Shown piece by piece: positions 34,457-43,107 of a stretch of DNA of 64,000 nucleotides. Within the stretch, counting starts at the first letter, position 1. The number at the start of each line of letters is the position of its first letter. Both the position numbers and the translations under genes were made by a program. Under the pieces are notes generated by a model. The model saw nothing but the letters and a program-made list of their open reading frames with translations. It was not told the origin of the DNA and searched no databases. The stretch comes from Geothrix sp. 21YS21S-2 (GTDB lineage: Bacteria; Acidobacteriota; Holophagae; Holophagales; Holophagaceae), in NCBI RefSeq assembly GCF_030846775.1, contig NZ_CP132910.1, positions 3,196,001-3,260,000 on the forward strand. The letters run 5' to 3'.

Positions 34457-34732
34457 TCAGCCCACTTCGATGTCGCGCAGATCCTTGCCCGGCTTGAAGC
34501 GGATGCTCCTGCCCTTGGGGATGTCGACGCTGGCGCCGGTCTTGATGTTGCGGCCCATCCCGCGCTTGCGCGGCCGGGGCTCGAACACGCCGAAGCCGCG
34601 GATCTCGATCCGGTGTCCGTCGAGGAGGGCCTTCTTCATCCGGTCGGTGAGGAGGTCCACCACCTGCAGCGCGGTGGCTTTCGACACGGGAAGTGTCTGC
34701 ATCAAGGTTCCGGCGATGTCGATTTTGATCAT
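34457..34732 (-). CDS. HU/IHF-family DNA-binding protein
   Basis: A 91-residue nucleoid-associated protein. LTDRMKKALLDGHRIEIRGFGVFEPRPRKR, split at IEIRGFGVF, and GRNIKTGASVDIPKGRSIRFKPG give the HU/IHF body and DNA-bending arm, although the usual arm tip RNPxTG is RNIKTG. ATG 34732 is preferred to an upstream in-frame start. It lies downstream of the GGDEF-EAL gene, separated by 116 bp of comparatively A/T-rich sequence that may hold its own promoter. Confidence 0.92.
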   Translation of the reverse strand: MIKIDIAGTLMQTLPVSKATALQVVDLLTDRMKKALLDGHRIEIRGFGVFEPRPRKRGMGRNIKTGASVDIPKGRSIRFKPGKDLRDIEVG

Positions 34733-34847
34733 GAACGCCTCAGTCTTTGGAAGGAATGAAGATAGCTTAGACCTGTAGAGCACGGGGAGTGCAACATTAA
34801 TATCAGGTGACAGATACCAAGGGAAGGTTCATTCCAAAAAAGATGCG

Positions 34848-36698
34848 TCACCAGCGGGGGTCCCGCGCCAGCAGTTCCTCTGCCTTGTCCTGGGCCAGGG
34901 GCCTCGAGAAGTGGTAGCCCTGGCCCTGGTCGCATGACAATTGCTGCAAATGCATCATTTGCTCAACCGTCTCGATGCCTTCCGCCGTCACCCGCATGCC
35001 CAGGGACCGGGCCAGGGAGATGATGGCGGCCACGATCGCCGTGCTTTCGGGGTCCTTGCCCAGCCCGTCCACGAAGGACTTGTCCACCTTCAGGGTGTCC
35101 ACCGGAAACCGTTTCAGATAGCTGAGGGACGAGTACCCCGTGCCGAAATCGTCGATGACCAGGTGGATGTCCAGGCTCTTGAAGGTCTTCATCGCCTCCA
35201 GGGACGCCAGGGGATCCCGCATCATGATGCTTTCGGTGATTTCCAGCTTGAGGGTTCCGGGCGCCATGTCCGCGGCCCGGAGGGCCTCCAGCACCGTCGG
35301 GATGAGGTCCTTGTGCTGGAACTGGCGGGCGGAGATATTGACGTTCATGAGGCGGGGCGGATCCGCCGGGAAGGCCCGGCTCCACGCCCCGGCCTGGCGG
35401 CAGGCCTCCTCCAGCACCCATTTGCCCAGGGGGACGATGAGCCCGGTCTCCTCGGCCAGCGATATGAATTCCAGCGGCGGGACCAGGCCCCGTTCCGGAT
35501 GGATCCACCGCACCAGGGCCTCGAAGCCCTCGATCCGGCCGGTGCCCAGCCCCACCACCGGCTGGTAGTGGAGGATGAACTCGCCGCGTTCCAGGGCGCG
35601 CCGCAGCTCGCCCTCCATCTGGAAGCGGGCCAGGGCCTTCGCGTTCATGCTGGGGTCGAAGATCTCGATGGAGCCCTCGCCCTTGGCCTTGGCGCGGTAC
35701 ATGGCCACTTCAGCGTCCCGGAGCAGCTCGGCGGGGAGCGTCTCGGAGCTGGAGCTGATGGCGATGCCCATGCTGCAGGTGGTGAACACCTCCTGGCCGA
35801 AGATGTTGAACGGGGCGTTCAGGCCGTGGCTGATGCGGTCGGCCACCGTGAGGCCGTCGTTGATGCTGGTGATGTCCTCGAACAACACCACGAACTCGTC
35901 GCCGCCCAGGCGGGCCACGGTGTCTTCGGGCCTGAGGCAGCCGCGGAGCCGGCTGGCCACCTGGATGAGGAGCTTGTCGCCGGCCTCGTGGCTCAGGCTG
36001 TCGTTGACCACCTTGAAGCGGTCCAGGTCCAGGAAGAGAACCGCCGAGAAGAACTTCCTGCGGTCCGAGCGGATGATGGCCCGGGACAGCCGCTCCATGA
36101 ACAGGGCCCGGTTGGGCAGGCTGGTGAGGCTGTCCCGCAGGTGCTGCAGGGTCAGTTCGACCTCGGTGGTCTTCTGCTGGGTCACGTCCTCCAGGGTGCA
36201 GATCACCTCCACCAGGACCCCGTCGGCGTTGCAGCGCGGCTGGGCCGTCACGGAGAGCCAGGCCCAGTCGCCGGTATCCGCCCGCTCGATGCCCACCACC
36301 TCGCCCGGCACCCGGCGCCCGTCGGCCAGGGCCTTGTTCCAGGGGAGTTCCTCCGCTTCCAGGCCGTCCCCGCTCGCGTCGATGATGGCGAACTCCGGGT
36401 TGCGCCAGGCCACGGCCTGGAGAGCCTCCCTGCTGATCCCCAGCAGGTTCGGCGCCGTGAGGTTGCAGAGCACCAGGACGCCCCGGGTGTCGATGGTGAG
36501 CACGCCGATGGGCAGCAGGTCCACGTAGGCCTCGAGCTCCTCCTCGGCGACCCGTGCCTGGCGGGCGTTTTCCCGCTCGTGGCGGCGCGCCCGGAGGAGC
36601 ATGGCCCAGCCCGCCGCGCAGAGCGCCGCCCCCGCTAGGAGCCCGGCGGACGCGATCCCCCAGGGCCGAATGCCCAGCAGCGGCTCAGGAGCGAGCAT
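34848..36698 (-). CDS. Membrane-anchored PAS-GGDEF-EAL protein
   Basis: A 616-residue c-di-GMP enzyme. One N-terminal membrane helix (about 14-35) precedes a PAS domain (about 55-170), a GGDEF domain (about 180-345) with intact RLGGDEF, and an EAL domain (about 355-605) with EALVRW, the DDFGTGYSSL segment and metal/catalytic acids (ITESIMM, KVDKSFV). Both cyclase and phosphodiesterase sites look competent, so net activity is unclear. ATG 36698 is spaced 9 bp from GAGGG; a TTG at 36704 is possible. It may feed the PilZ receptors at 5.9 and 45.6 kb. Confidence 0.92.
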   Translation of the reverse strand: MLAPEPLLGIRPWGIASAGLLAGAALCAAGWAMLLRARRHERENARQARVAEEELEAYVDLLPIGVLTIDTRGVLVLCNLTAPNLLGISREALQAVAWRNPEFAIIDASGDGLEAEELPWNKALADGRRVPGEVVGIERADTGDWAWLSVTAQPRCNADGVLVEVICTLEDVTQQKTTEVELTLQHLRDSLTSLPNRALFMERLSRAIIRSDRRKFFSAVLFLDLDRFKVVNDSLSHEAGDKLLIQVASRLRGCLRPEDTVARLGGDEFVVLFEDITSINDGLTVADRISHGLNAPFNIFGQEVFTTCSMGIAISSSSETLPAELLRDAEVAMYRAKAKGEGSIEIFDPSMNAKALARFQMEGELRRALERGEFILHYQPVVGLGTGRIEGFEALVRWIHPERGLVPPLEFISLAEETGLIVPLGKWVLEEACRQAGAWSRAFPADPPRLMNVNISARQFQHKDLIPTVLEALRAADMAPGTLKLEITESIMMRDPLASLEAMKTFKSLDIHLVIDDFGTGYSSLSYLKRFPVDTLKVDKSFVDGLGKDPESTAIVAAIISLARSLGMRVTAEGIETVEQMMHLQQLSCDQGQGYHFSRPLAQDKAEELLARDPRW

Positions 36699-36835
36699 GC
36701 CCAAATTCCCTCAAGGTCCTACGCCCTCCGGCAGAAATGGGTGGGGAATGCCCGCCTCGGGTCGATTCCCCTTCCAGGGTGGATTCTTTCCAGCATAATT
36801 TACGACAGCATCGGTGCCGCAGGGGAGCGTAGATC

Positions 36836-37276
36836 TTGGAAGACATCAATTTCTTTTTCAGCAAGGCCCAGGGTGCCCTCAAGCACCCCTCCGAACGCAA
36901 GCGCGCCGAAGCCATCCTCCTGCGCTGGACGGCGCTGTGGACCGGGCCCCGGCGGAGCCTGACCACCACCAATTCCAATCACGGCGCCTTCCTCCACTTC
37001 AACCAGCTCATCGGCGCCACCTGGTCCTCCGTCTTCACCTTCCACGCCTCGCCCCGCCACGGGCTTTCCCTGAAGGGCCCGGACCCGGACCGGATCCGGA
37101 AGTCCCACCGGGACCGCGACAAGGCCCTCGACCGCAGCGGCCTGGATGCCCTGTTCGACGACTGGTCGGCCCACGCGGAGGCCCGCCCGGCAGGCAATGC
37201 CGTGGAGTTCTACCTGGAAGAGGCTTCGGACGAGGTGTGGGAGGCCTGCCTGCAGGAGGCGCTCACTCGTCTTTGA
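36836..37276 (+). CDS. Hypothetical protein
   Basis: A 146-residue soluble protein I do not recognise. It begins MEDINFFFSKAQGALKHPSE, has a central NSNHGAFLHFNQLIGATWSSV segment and an acidic C-terminus (EEASDEVWEACLQEALTRL). No membrane segment or signal peptide is seen. The start is TTG at 36836, preceded by AGGGGAG. Codon use matches neighbours, and a coding function is supported by the RBS and consistent third-position GC. It overlaps the convergent RpiR gene by 14 bp. Confidence 0.68.
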   Translation: MEDINFFFSKAQGALKHPSERKRAEAILLRWTALWTGPRRSLTTTNSNHGAFLHFNQLIGATWSSVFTFHASPRHGLSLKGPDPDRIRKSHRDRDKALDRSGLDALFDDWSAHAEARPAGNAVEFYLEEASDEVWEACLQEALTRL

Positions 37277-38108
37277 CGAACTGGGGGCGGGCCACCCGGT
37301 CCGCCTCGCGCACGCGCTTGATGGCCTGGTCCCGGTCGCTGGCCGCCAGGGCCGTGGCGATGCCGTGGGCGAGCACCGAGAAGGCAGCCATGCTGTGCGA
37401 ATAGAGCAGGTTCTCCCCCGCGACCGGGATGGTGTTGTCCGCCAGCCGGGTGACCGGTGACCCCAGCTTGTCGGTGAAGGCCAGGATCCGCAGGCCCCGC
37501 TTGCGGGCATAGCCGGCCGCGTCCAGGGTCTCGGTGGAGTAGGGGTGGAAACTGAAGGCCACCAGGAGGTCCTCGGGTCCCAGGTTGGAGGCCTGGGCCG
37601 CGAAGTCGGCCGGGCTGCCCTCCACGGTGGGCAGGCCCGCCTGGGTGAGGAGGTAGGCCAGCTGGCTGGCCATGAGCTGGGACACGCCGCGGCCGATCAC
37701 GACCCGGTGGCGGGCCTCCCGCAGGCTGCGCACCACGTCCTGCAGCAGCTGCTCGTTCACGCCGTGGACCATCTGCTCGATATTCTGCACGTCCCGCCGC
37801 GCCACCTCCAGGAGGGTGGCCGCGGCCTCCTCCGGCGCCTGGAGGAGCCGCTCCCCCCCATAGGAGCGCTTCTTGGCTTGGGCGACCAGGGCCTGGCGCA
37901 GTTCCATGAAGCCGGAGTAGCCCAGCTTCTGGGCGAAGCGAACCACCGTGGCCACGCTCGACTGGCTGCGTTCGGCCATCTCCTCCACACCCCAGAAGGC
38001 CGCCTCGCCCATGCGCCCCAGCACGCAGTCCGCGATCCGGCGTTGGCTCGAAGACAGCCCCCTCGCACCGTGGATCCTCGCTACCAGGGAGTTCTTGGGG
38101 GTGATCAT
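37263..38108 (-). CDS. RpiR/MurR-family transcriptional regulator
   Basis: A 281-residue regulator. The N-terminal HTH_6 domain (SSSQRRIADCVLGRMGEAAFWG; SVATVVRFAQKLGYSGFMELR) is followed by a SIS sugar-phosphate-binding domain (about 125-265; VVIGRGVSQLMASQLAYLL, HPYSTETLDAAGYA). Such regulators respond to phosphosugars, for example N-acetylmuramate 6-phosphate. No sugar gene adjoins it, so the target is unknown. Its start is 30 bp from the moaA stop on the same strand. Confidence 0.9.
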   Translation of the reverse strand: MITPKNSLVARIHGARGLSSSQRRIADCVLGRMGEAAFWGVEEMAERSQSSVATVVRFAQKLGYSGFMELRQALVAQAKKRSYGGERLLQAPEEAAATLLEVARRDVQNIEQMVHGVNEQLLQDVVRSLREARHRVVIGRGVSQLMASQLAYLLTQAGLPTVEGSPADFAAQASNLGPEDLLVAFSFHPYSTETLDAAGYARKRGLRILAFTDKLGSPVTRLADNTIPVAGENLLYSHSMAAFSVLAHGIATALAASDRDQAIKRVREADRVARPQFVKDE

Positions 38109-38138
38109 GCACCTAGACTATCAGGCGGAAAAAATTTT

Positions 38139-39146
38139 TCACCCGCCGATATGGAACATTTCCACCCGGGTCCGCGGAACGGTGCCCTGGGTCCTCAGCT
38201 CGGAATAGCGGTCGTCCCGCACCCGCCACCGCTCCAGGATCAGGCCCAGCAGCTGCGAGTCGTCCGCGCCGGCCCGCAGGGCCGTCTTCAGATCCAGGCC
38301 CTTGGACGCGAAGAGGCAGGTGTAGAGCGACCCCTCGGCAGAGAGCCGGGCCCGGTCGCAGCCCGCGCAGAACGGCTCCGTCACGGAGGAGACGAGGCCC
38401 AGCCAGCCCTTCCCGTCCAGATACCGGTAGTGCCGGGCCACGCAACCGGCGTCCAGGGCGTGCACCCGCTCCATGGGCCAGCGCGCGCCGATGAGGGCGG
38501 CGACCTCGGCGGAGGGGACTACGCTGTCCATTTGCCAGCCGTTCCCGGTTCCGACATCCATAAATTCGATAAACCTCAAATTGTGCCCCTGCTCCCGCGC
38601 GAAGTCCGCCAGGGGCAGGATGTCCTCCTCGTTCACGCCCCGCTTGAGCACGCAGTTGAGCTTGATGTTCCCGAAGCCCGCGTCGCGTGCGCTGCGGAGA
38701 CCCTCCAGCACCTGCCCCAGAGGCACGGTCGCGTCGGACAGCCTGTGGAACTTGTCCGCATCCAGCGTATCCAGGCTCATCGTGATGCGGTGGAGGCCCG
38801 CCTTGCGCAGCGGCTCGGACTGGGCCGAAAGCAATGAACCATTTGTCGTAAGAGTGACTTCCCGGAGACCCTCGATCGCGGTCAGCCCTTCGACCAGGAG
38901 CGGCAGGTCCTGCCGGAGCAGGGGCTCCCCCCCCGTGAGCCGGACCTTCTCGACCCCCGCAGAGACAAAGAGCCGCGCCAGGCGTATAATTTCCTCAAAG
39001 GTGAGGATTTCCCTCCGTTCCAGGAACTGGAAGTCCGAGCCGAACTTGTCCCTTGGCATGCAATACGGGCACCGGAAGTTGCACCGGTCTGTCACCGATA
39101 TACGCAGGGCCCTCATCGGCCGGTCCAGGGAGTCCAAGGCCTTCAT
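38139..39146 (-). CDS. moaA: GTP 3',8-cyclase MoaA
   Basis: Radical SAM enzyme starting molybdenum cofactor synthesis from GTP. The 335-residue protein has the N-terminal cluster CNFRCPYC (C22, C26, C29), SAM-binding LTGGEPLLR, and the C-terminal second 4Fe-4S site in CAGCDRARLSAEGSLYTC. It ends in Gly-Gly (FHIGG), as functional MoaA proteins do; that tail matters for activity. No other moa genes are adjacent. Confidence 0.96.
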   Translation of the reverse strand: MKALDSLDRPMRALRISVTDRCNFRCPYCMPRDKFGSDFQFLERREILTFEEIIRLARLFVSAGVEKVRLTGGEPLLRQDLPLLVEGLTAIEGLREVTLTTNGSLLSAQSEPLRKAGLHRITMSLDTLDADKFHRLSDATVPLGQVLEGLRSARDAGFGNIKLNCVLKRGVNEEDILPLADFAREQGHNLRFIEFMDVGTGNGWQMDSVVPSAEVAALIGARWPMERVHALDAGCVARHYRYLDGKGWLGLVSSVTEPFCAGCDRARLSAEGSLYTCLFASKGLDLKTALRAGADDSQLLGLILERWRVRDDRYSELRTQGTVPRTRVEMFHIGG

Positions 39147-39212
39147 GGATCCAGATTACGGCAAAGCGGCATGCCAACTTGGTCAAAATGGAACTTCAAC
39201 CCCGGGAAACAC

Positions 39213-40460
39213 ATGGCATTTTTTTCACGGTTCTTCTCCTCCCCTGATCGCACGCCCCTTCCCTCTCTCGACGAAGTGCTTGCCTCACGTGGCATTCCTG
39301 CGGATACGCCCGGCCTTGAGCCCTTCAAGGGCGAGTTCCTGCACCTGAAAGGCGAGGAACGCAGCCACTGGGCAGACGCCCTGGCGGCCAACCTCGCCGG
39401 CGGGTGGCCGCTTCCGCCGGATTGGCTGGACGCCCAGTACGACCTTCAACCGGAGATCGTGCCCCTCTGGATGGCGGAACGGGATGGCTTCTACTACCGA
39501 CCGCACATCGAAGGTCTGGCCTTGCGCATCCGGGTGTGCGGTCAGGTCATGCCCGCCCCCTGGCTCGTCATTTGGGGCATGAGCGCCGAGGATGTGACCG
39601 AGCGCGCCATGGACCAGCTTCGCGAGAAATCCAAGGGCAAGCCGTTCAAGCGCCTCCCCTCCGGCATCTACAAGGGTGAGTTCGACGACGGCCAGGCAGC
39701 CGCCCGTATCCTCCTGCCCGAGCTGTGGGCGGGCCTCTTCACGGGGCAGAACACGTTCGTGGCCGTGCCCAACGAGGACTGCCTCCTCCTGGCCCCCCAG
39801 GTGATCCTGCCCAAGCTGCTGGAAGGCATCGCGGCCGGCCTGGCAGGTCCCGGCCGCCGCATCGCCGGCACCATCTACCAGCAGGTCGAGCACCACCTCC
39901 TCCCCGCCAACCTGCAGGACCCCCACCCCATCGCCCAGCCCCAGCGGGAGCTCCGCCAGGGCGACCTCGCGGAGGCCTACCGCGCCCAGGAGCCCCACCT
40001 ACCGGCCAGCCTGGGCGTGCCCGCGCCCATGGGCCTCCTGCGCACCCAGCAGGGCCGCTCCGTGAGCCTGGCCACCTGGCAGGAGGGCGCCCCCGCCCTG
40101 CTGCCCGAGACCGATCTCATCGCCTTCATCGCAGCCAACGGAAAGCCCCTTGGCATCTACTTCCGGCAGACCCTGCCGCGCATCAGTTCCCTCCATGGCA
40201 CCGCCGTGGACATCTGGGGACCGCGCCGCCTGCGGTACGAAGGCTTCCCCACGGCCCTTGAGCTCGAGCGCCTGGAGTGTTTCGCCACCGGGGAGCAGAT
40301 GGCCTCCCTCATCAAGGGCGCCAATCCGGCCCCCGCCCCCCGGCAGAGCACGGCCGCCCTGGCGAGCCAGGCCAACCCCGGCGCCCTTTCGGCCCAGGCG
40401 TCCAGTCCCGTGCCCGCCCACCTCCGGGGCCTCAGTCTGGGCGTCCAGAACGACGACTGA
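39213..40460 (+). CDS. Conserved hypothetical protein (DUF1444-like?)
   Basis: A 415-residue soluble protein without a recognised catalytic motif. FVAVPNEDCLLLAPQVILPKLLEGI near residue 185 and the preceding LPSGIYKGEFDDGQAAARILLPELW recall DUF1444 (YtpQ-like) proteins, but the match is from memory and weak. The last 50 residues are Ala/Ser/Pro rich. ATG 39213 is the more natural N-terminus; ATG 39171 would add 14 residues. Its TGA overlaps the next ATG by one base, suggesting co-translation with the protease-TPR gene. Confidence 0.6.
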   Translation: MAFFSRFFSSPDRTPLPSLDEVLASRGIPADTPGLEPFKGEFLHLKGEERSHWADALAANLAGGWPLPPDWLDAQYDLQPEIVPLWMAERDGFYYRPHIEGLALRIRVCGQVMPAPWLVIWGMSAEDVTERAMDQLREKSKGKPFKRLPSGIYKGEFDDGQAAARILLPELWAGLFTGQNTFVAVPNEDCLLLAPQVILPKLLEGIAAGLAGPGRRIAGTIYQQVEHHLLPANLQDPHPIAQPQRELRQGDLAEAYRAQEPHLPASLGVPAPMGLLRTQQGRSVSLATWQEGAPALLPETDLIAFIAANGKPLGIYFRQTLPRISSLHGTAVDIWGPRRLRYEGFPTALELERLECFATGEQMASLIKGANPAPAPRQSTAALASQANPGALSAQASSPVPAHLRGLSLGVQNDD

Positions 40461-41758
40461 TGCTCCGCACGGCGCTGGCATTCCTCGTCCTGGCCATCCG
40501 CCTGGGCGCCCAGACGGGAAGTCCGGCCCTGGACCAGGCGGCCAAGAGCGTCGTCCTCGTCCAGGCCGAGACGGCCCCCGGCCAGTTCCAGCAGGGCAGC
40601 GGGGTCGTCCTCGACCAGGGCTTCGTGGCCACCAACGCCCACGTCGTGAAGAACGCCTACCGGATCCGGGTCCTGAAAGGCGAGCATTCCTGGCAGGCGG
40701 AGGCTTTGTGCCTCGCAGCCGACCGGGACCTCGTCCTCCTCAGCCTTCCGGGCCTGCCGCTCCCCCCAGCGGTTCCCATCGCCCCGGGCGCCCTGCGCAC
40801 CGGCCTTTCCGTCCAGGCGTTGGGCTATCCTGGCGGCCTGGGCGTTCGCACGGAACCGGGCCGGATCACCGCCCTCTGGACCTTCCGCGGTGACCGCCTC
40901 ATCCAGACCGACACCCACAACCGACCCGGTTCCAGTGGGGGCGGATTGTTCACGGAGGATGGCCGGCTCGCCGGGATCACCACCTTCTCCCTGTTCCGGG
41001 ACGCAGGCGTCGACTTCGCGGTGCCCGTGGACTGGGTGCTCGCCCTCATCCAGGACCGCTCCGGGGCGCCGGGCCTGGCCTGCCCCCTGGTGGTGGTGGA
41101 CCGGCTGCTGGTGGATTTCGGGGACTTGATGCAGCAGGACCCGGGCAATGAGGCCAACTGGAGCAACCTCACCCGGTGGTGGGTGCGGGAATCCCCGGAC
41201 AGCCCCGATGCGTGGTTCGGCCGGGGCACGGCCCTGGACCAGAGCCTGCGCCGGGAACCGGAGGACGCGGCCCTGCGCGAGTCCGCCCTGGCCGCCTACC
41301 GCCGCGCCGTGACCCTGGCCCCCGGCCACGCCAGGGCCTGGAACAACCTCGGCGCCGAACTGGACACCCTCAACCGCTTTCCGGAAGCCCATGCCGCCTT
41401 CCGCAGGGCCGTGGAGGCCGACCCCGGCTACGGCCTCGCCTGGCTCAACCTGGGGTCCAGCCTGGTCAACACCCGCGCCTATGAAGAGGCCGCGCAGGCG
41501 CTCGAGCACGGCCTCCAGCTGGTGGGTGACCAGGCCATCGCCTGGGCGCGGCTGGGCTACTGCGAGCTGAGCCTGGGCCGGCTGCCCGCGGCCATGGCCC
41601 ACTACCGTCTGGCCCTCCGTTACGAGCCGTTCCGCGCGGAGTGGTGGGGCGAGCTCTACAGGGTCGCCATCCGCGCGAGGCAGCCTGAGGAGGCCGAGAG
41701 GGCCCTGGCCCGCATCAGGGACCTGGCGCCGGAAATGGAGCAGGACCTGAATCCCTGA
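40460..41758 (+). CDS. Exported trypsin-like serine protease with TPR repeats
   Basis: A 432-residue exported protein: signal peptide (LRTALAFLVLAIRLGAQ), a trypsin-like domain about 20-195 with the triad H61 (TNAHVV), D90 (DRDLVLL) and S159 (PGSSGGGL), then TPR repeats from about 245 to the end (ARAWNNLGAELDTLNRFPEAH; YGLAWLNLGSSLVNTRAYEEA). It lacks a PDZ domain, unlike DegP. TPRs may present or recruit protein substrates in the periplasm. It starts in overlap with the hypothetical gene upstream. Confidence 0.88.
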   Translation: MLRTALAFLVLAIRLGAQTGSPALDQAAKSVVLVQAETAPGQFQQGSGVVLDQGFVATNAHVVKNAYRIRVLKGEHSWQAEALCLAADRDLVLLSLPGLPLPPAVPIAPGALRTGLSVQALGYPGGLGVRTEPGRITALWTFRGDRLIQTDTHNRPGSSGGGLFTEDGRLAGITTFSLFRDAGVDFAVPVDWVLALIQDRSGAPGLACPLVVVDRLLVDFGDLMQQDPGNEANWSNLTRWWVRESPDSPDAWFGRGTALDQSLRREPEDAALRESALAAYRRAVTLAPGHARAWNNLGAELDTLNRFPEAHAAFRRAVEADPGYGLAWLNLGSSLVNTRAYEEAAQALEHGLQLVGDQAIAWARLGYCELSLGRLPAAMAHYRLALRYEPFRAEWWGELYRVAIRARQPEEAERALARIRDLAPEMEQDLNP

Positions 41759-41868
41759 AGGTGCCGCCTCCCCCAAAGGCAGCCAACCAGATTCCGACAG
41801 GCGGAGGTTCCCCACCCGATGCCCCCCGCACCGGATAGGAACCCGCCCGCCGGAATCCCGGCTGGCTG

Positions 41869-42918
41869 CTAGCTGGGCCTCAATCCGATCTTCGCCCGGA
41901 TCAGAGCCTCGATTTCATCGGCCAGCTCGGGGTTGTCCGCGAGCAGCTTCTTGACGTTGTCGGCGCCCTGGCCCAGGCGCGAGTCCTTGTAGCTGTACCA
42001 GGAGCCGCTCTTCTGGATGATCTCCAGCTGGGTCCCCAGTTCCACCAGTTCGGACATGCGGCTGATGCCTTCGCCATACATGATGTCGAACGTCGCGATC
42101 TTCAGGGGCGGGGCGACCTTGTTCTTCACGACCTTGACCTTGGTCTTCTTGCCCACCACCGAGGAATCCTCGTCCTTGGCCGCCACCAGGGGATCCCCGG
42201 TGTTGCCCTTGATGCTCTGGATGCTGCGCACGTCCAGCCGGACCGAGGCGTAGAACTTCAGGGCGTTGCCGCCGCTGGTGGTCTCGGGGTTGCCGAACAT
42301 CACACCGATCTTCATGCGGATCTGGTTGATGAAGACGACGCAGGTGTTGGTGCGGCTGATGGAGGCGGTCATCTTCCGCAGGGCCTGGCTCATGAGCCGG
42401 GCCTGGAGGCCCACCTGCATCTCGCCCATCTCCCCGTCGATCTCGGCCTTGGGCACCAGGGCCGCCACCGAGTCGATGACGATGATGTCCAGGGCGCCGC
42501 TGCGCACCAGCTGATCGCAGATCTCCAGGGCCTGCTCGCCGCTGTCGGGCTGGCTGATGAACAGGTTGTCGATGTCCACGCCGAGCTTGCGGGCGTAGTC
42601 CGGGTCCAGGGCGTGCTCGGCGTCGATGTAGGCGGCCAGGCCGCCCTTCTTCTGGGCCTGCGCCACCATGTGCAGGGCCAGGGTCGTCTTGCCGCTGGCT
42701 TCAGGGCCGTACACCTCCACCACGCGCCCCTTGGGCACGCCGCCCACGCCCAGCGCGGAATCCAGGGAGATGGACCCGGTGGAGATCACGTCGATCCCGT
42801 CGATGTTGAGCTGCTCGCCGAGCTTCATGATCGAGCCCTTGCCGAAGGCCCGCTCGATGTCCGCGAGGGTGCGGTTCAAGACCTTGAGGCGGTCGTCCTG
42901 ATCATTGGCAGTGGCCAT
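41869..42918 (-). CDS. recA: Recombinase RecA
   Basis: Strand-exchange ATPase of 349 residues for homologous recombination and SOS induction. Walker [10 protein letters not shown] (71-79), the MAW region, the L1/L2 DNA loops ([20 protein letters not shown] split; [17 protein letters not shown]) and the C-terminal domain are present. Compared with E. coli RecA there is an insertion of about 12 residues near 238-252 ([17 protein letters not shown]) before [11 protein letters not shown]. No clear LexA box was seen upstream. It ends in CTAG. Confidence 0.97.
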   Translation of the reverse strand: MATANDQDDRLKVLNRTLADIERAFGKGSIMKLGEQLNIDGIDVISTGSISLDSALGVGGVPKGRVVEVYGPEASGKTTLALHMVAQAQKKGGLAAYIDAEHALDPDYARKLGVDIDNLFISQPDSGEQALEICDQLVRSGALDIIVIDSVAALVPKAEIDGEMGEMQVGLQARLMSQALRKMTASISRTNTCVVFINQIRMKIGVMFGNPETTSGGNALKFYASVRLDVRSIQSIKGNTGDPLVAAKDEDSSVVGKKTKVKVVKNKVAPPLKIATFDIMYGEGISRMSELVELGTQLEIIQKSGSWYSYKDSRLGQGADNVKKLLADNPELADEIEALIRAKIGLRPS

Positions 42919-43107
42919 GGAAGCTCCGGGGAACGGAAGGGGGGGATTCACGAAGGGGGACGGTCCGGGACCGGCTACCCAAGAATGGGGGCGAAAAGCG
43001 AAAAAAACAAGAATTTTTTTCCGGGCCGGCACGCCCGTCCTGGTTTTCAGCGGCCCAACCGATAGTATGGATGGATTCCCTTCCACCCGCCGGAATCGAT
43101 CCCCGCC

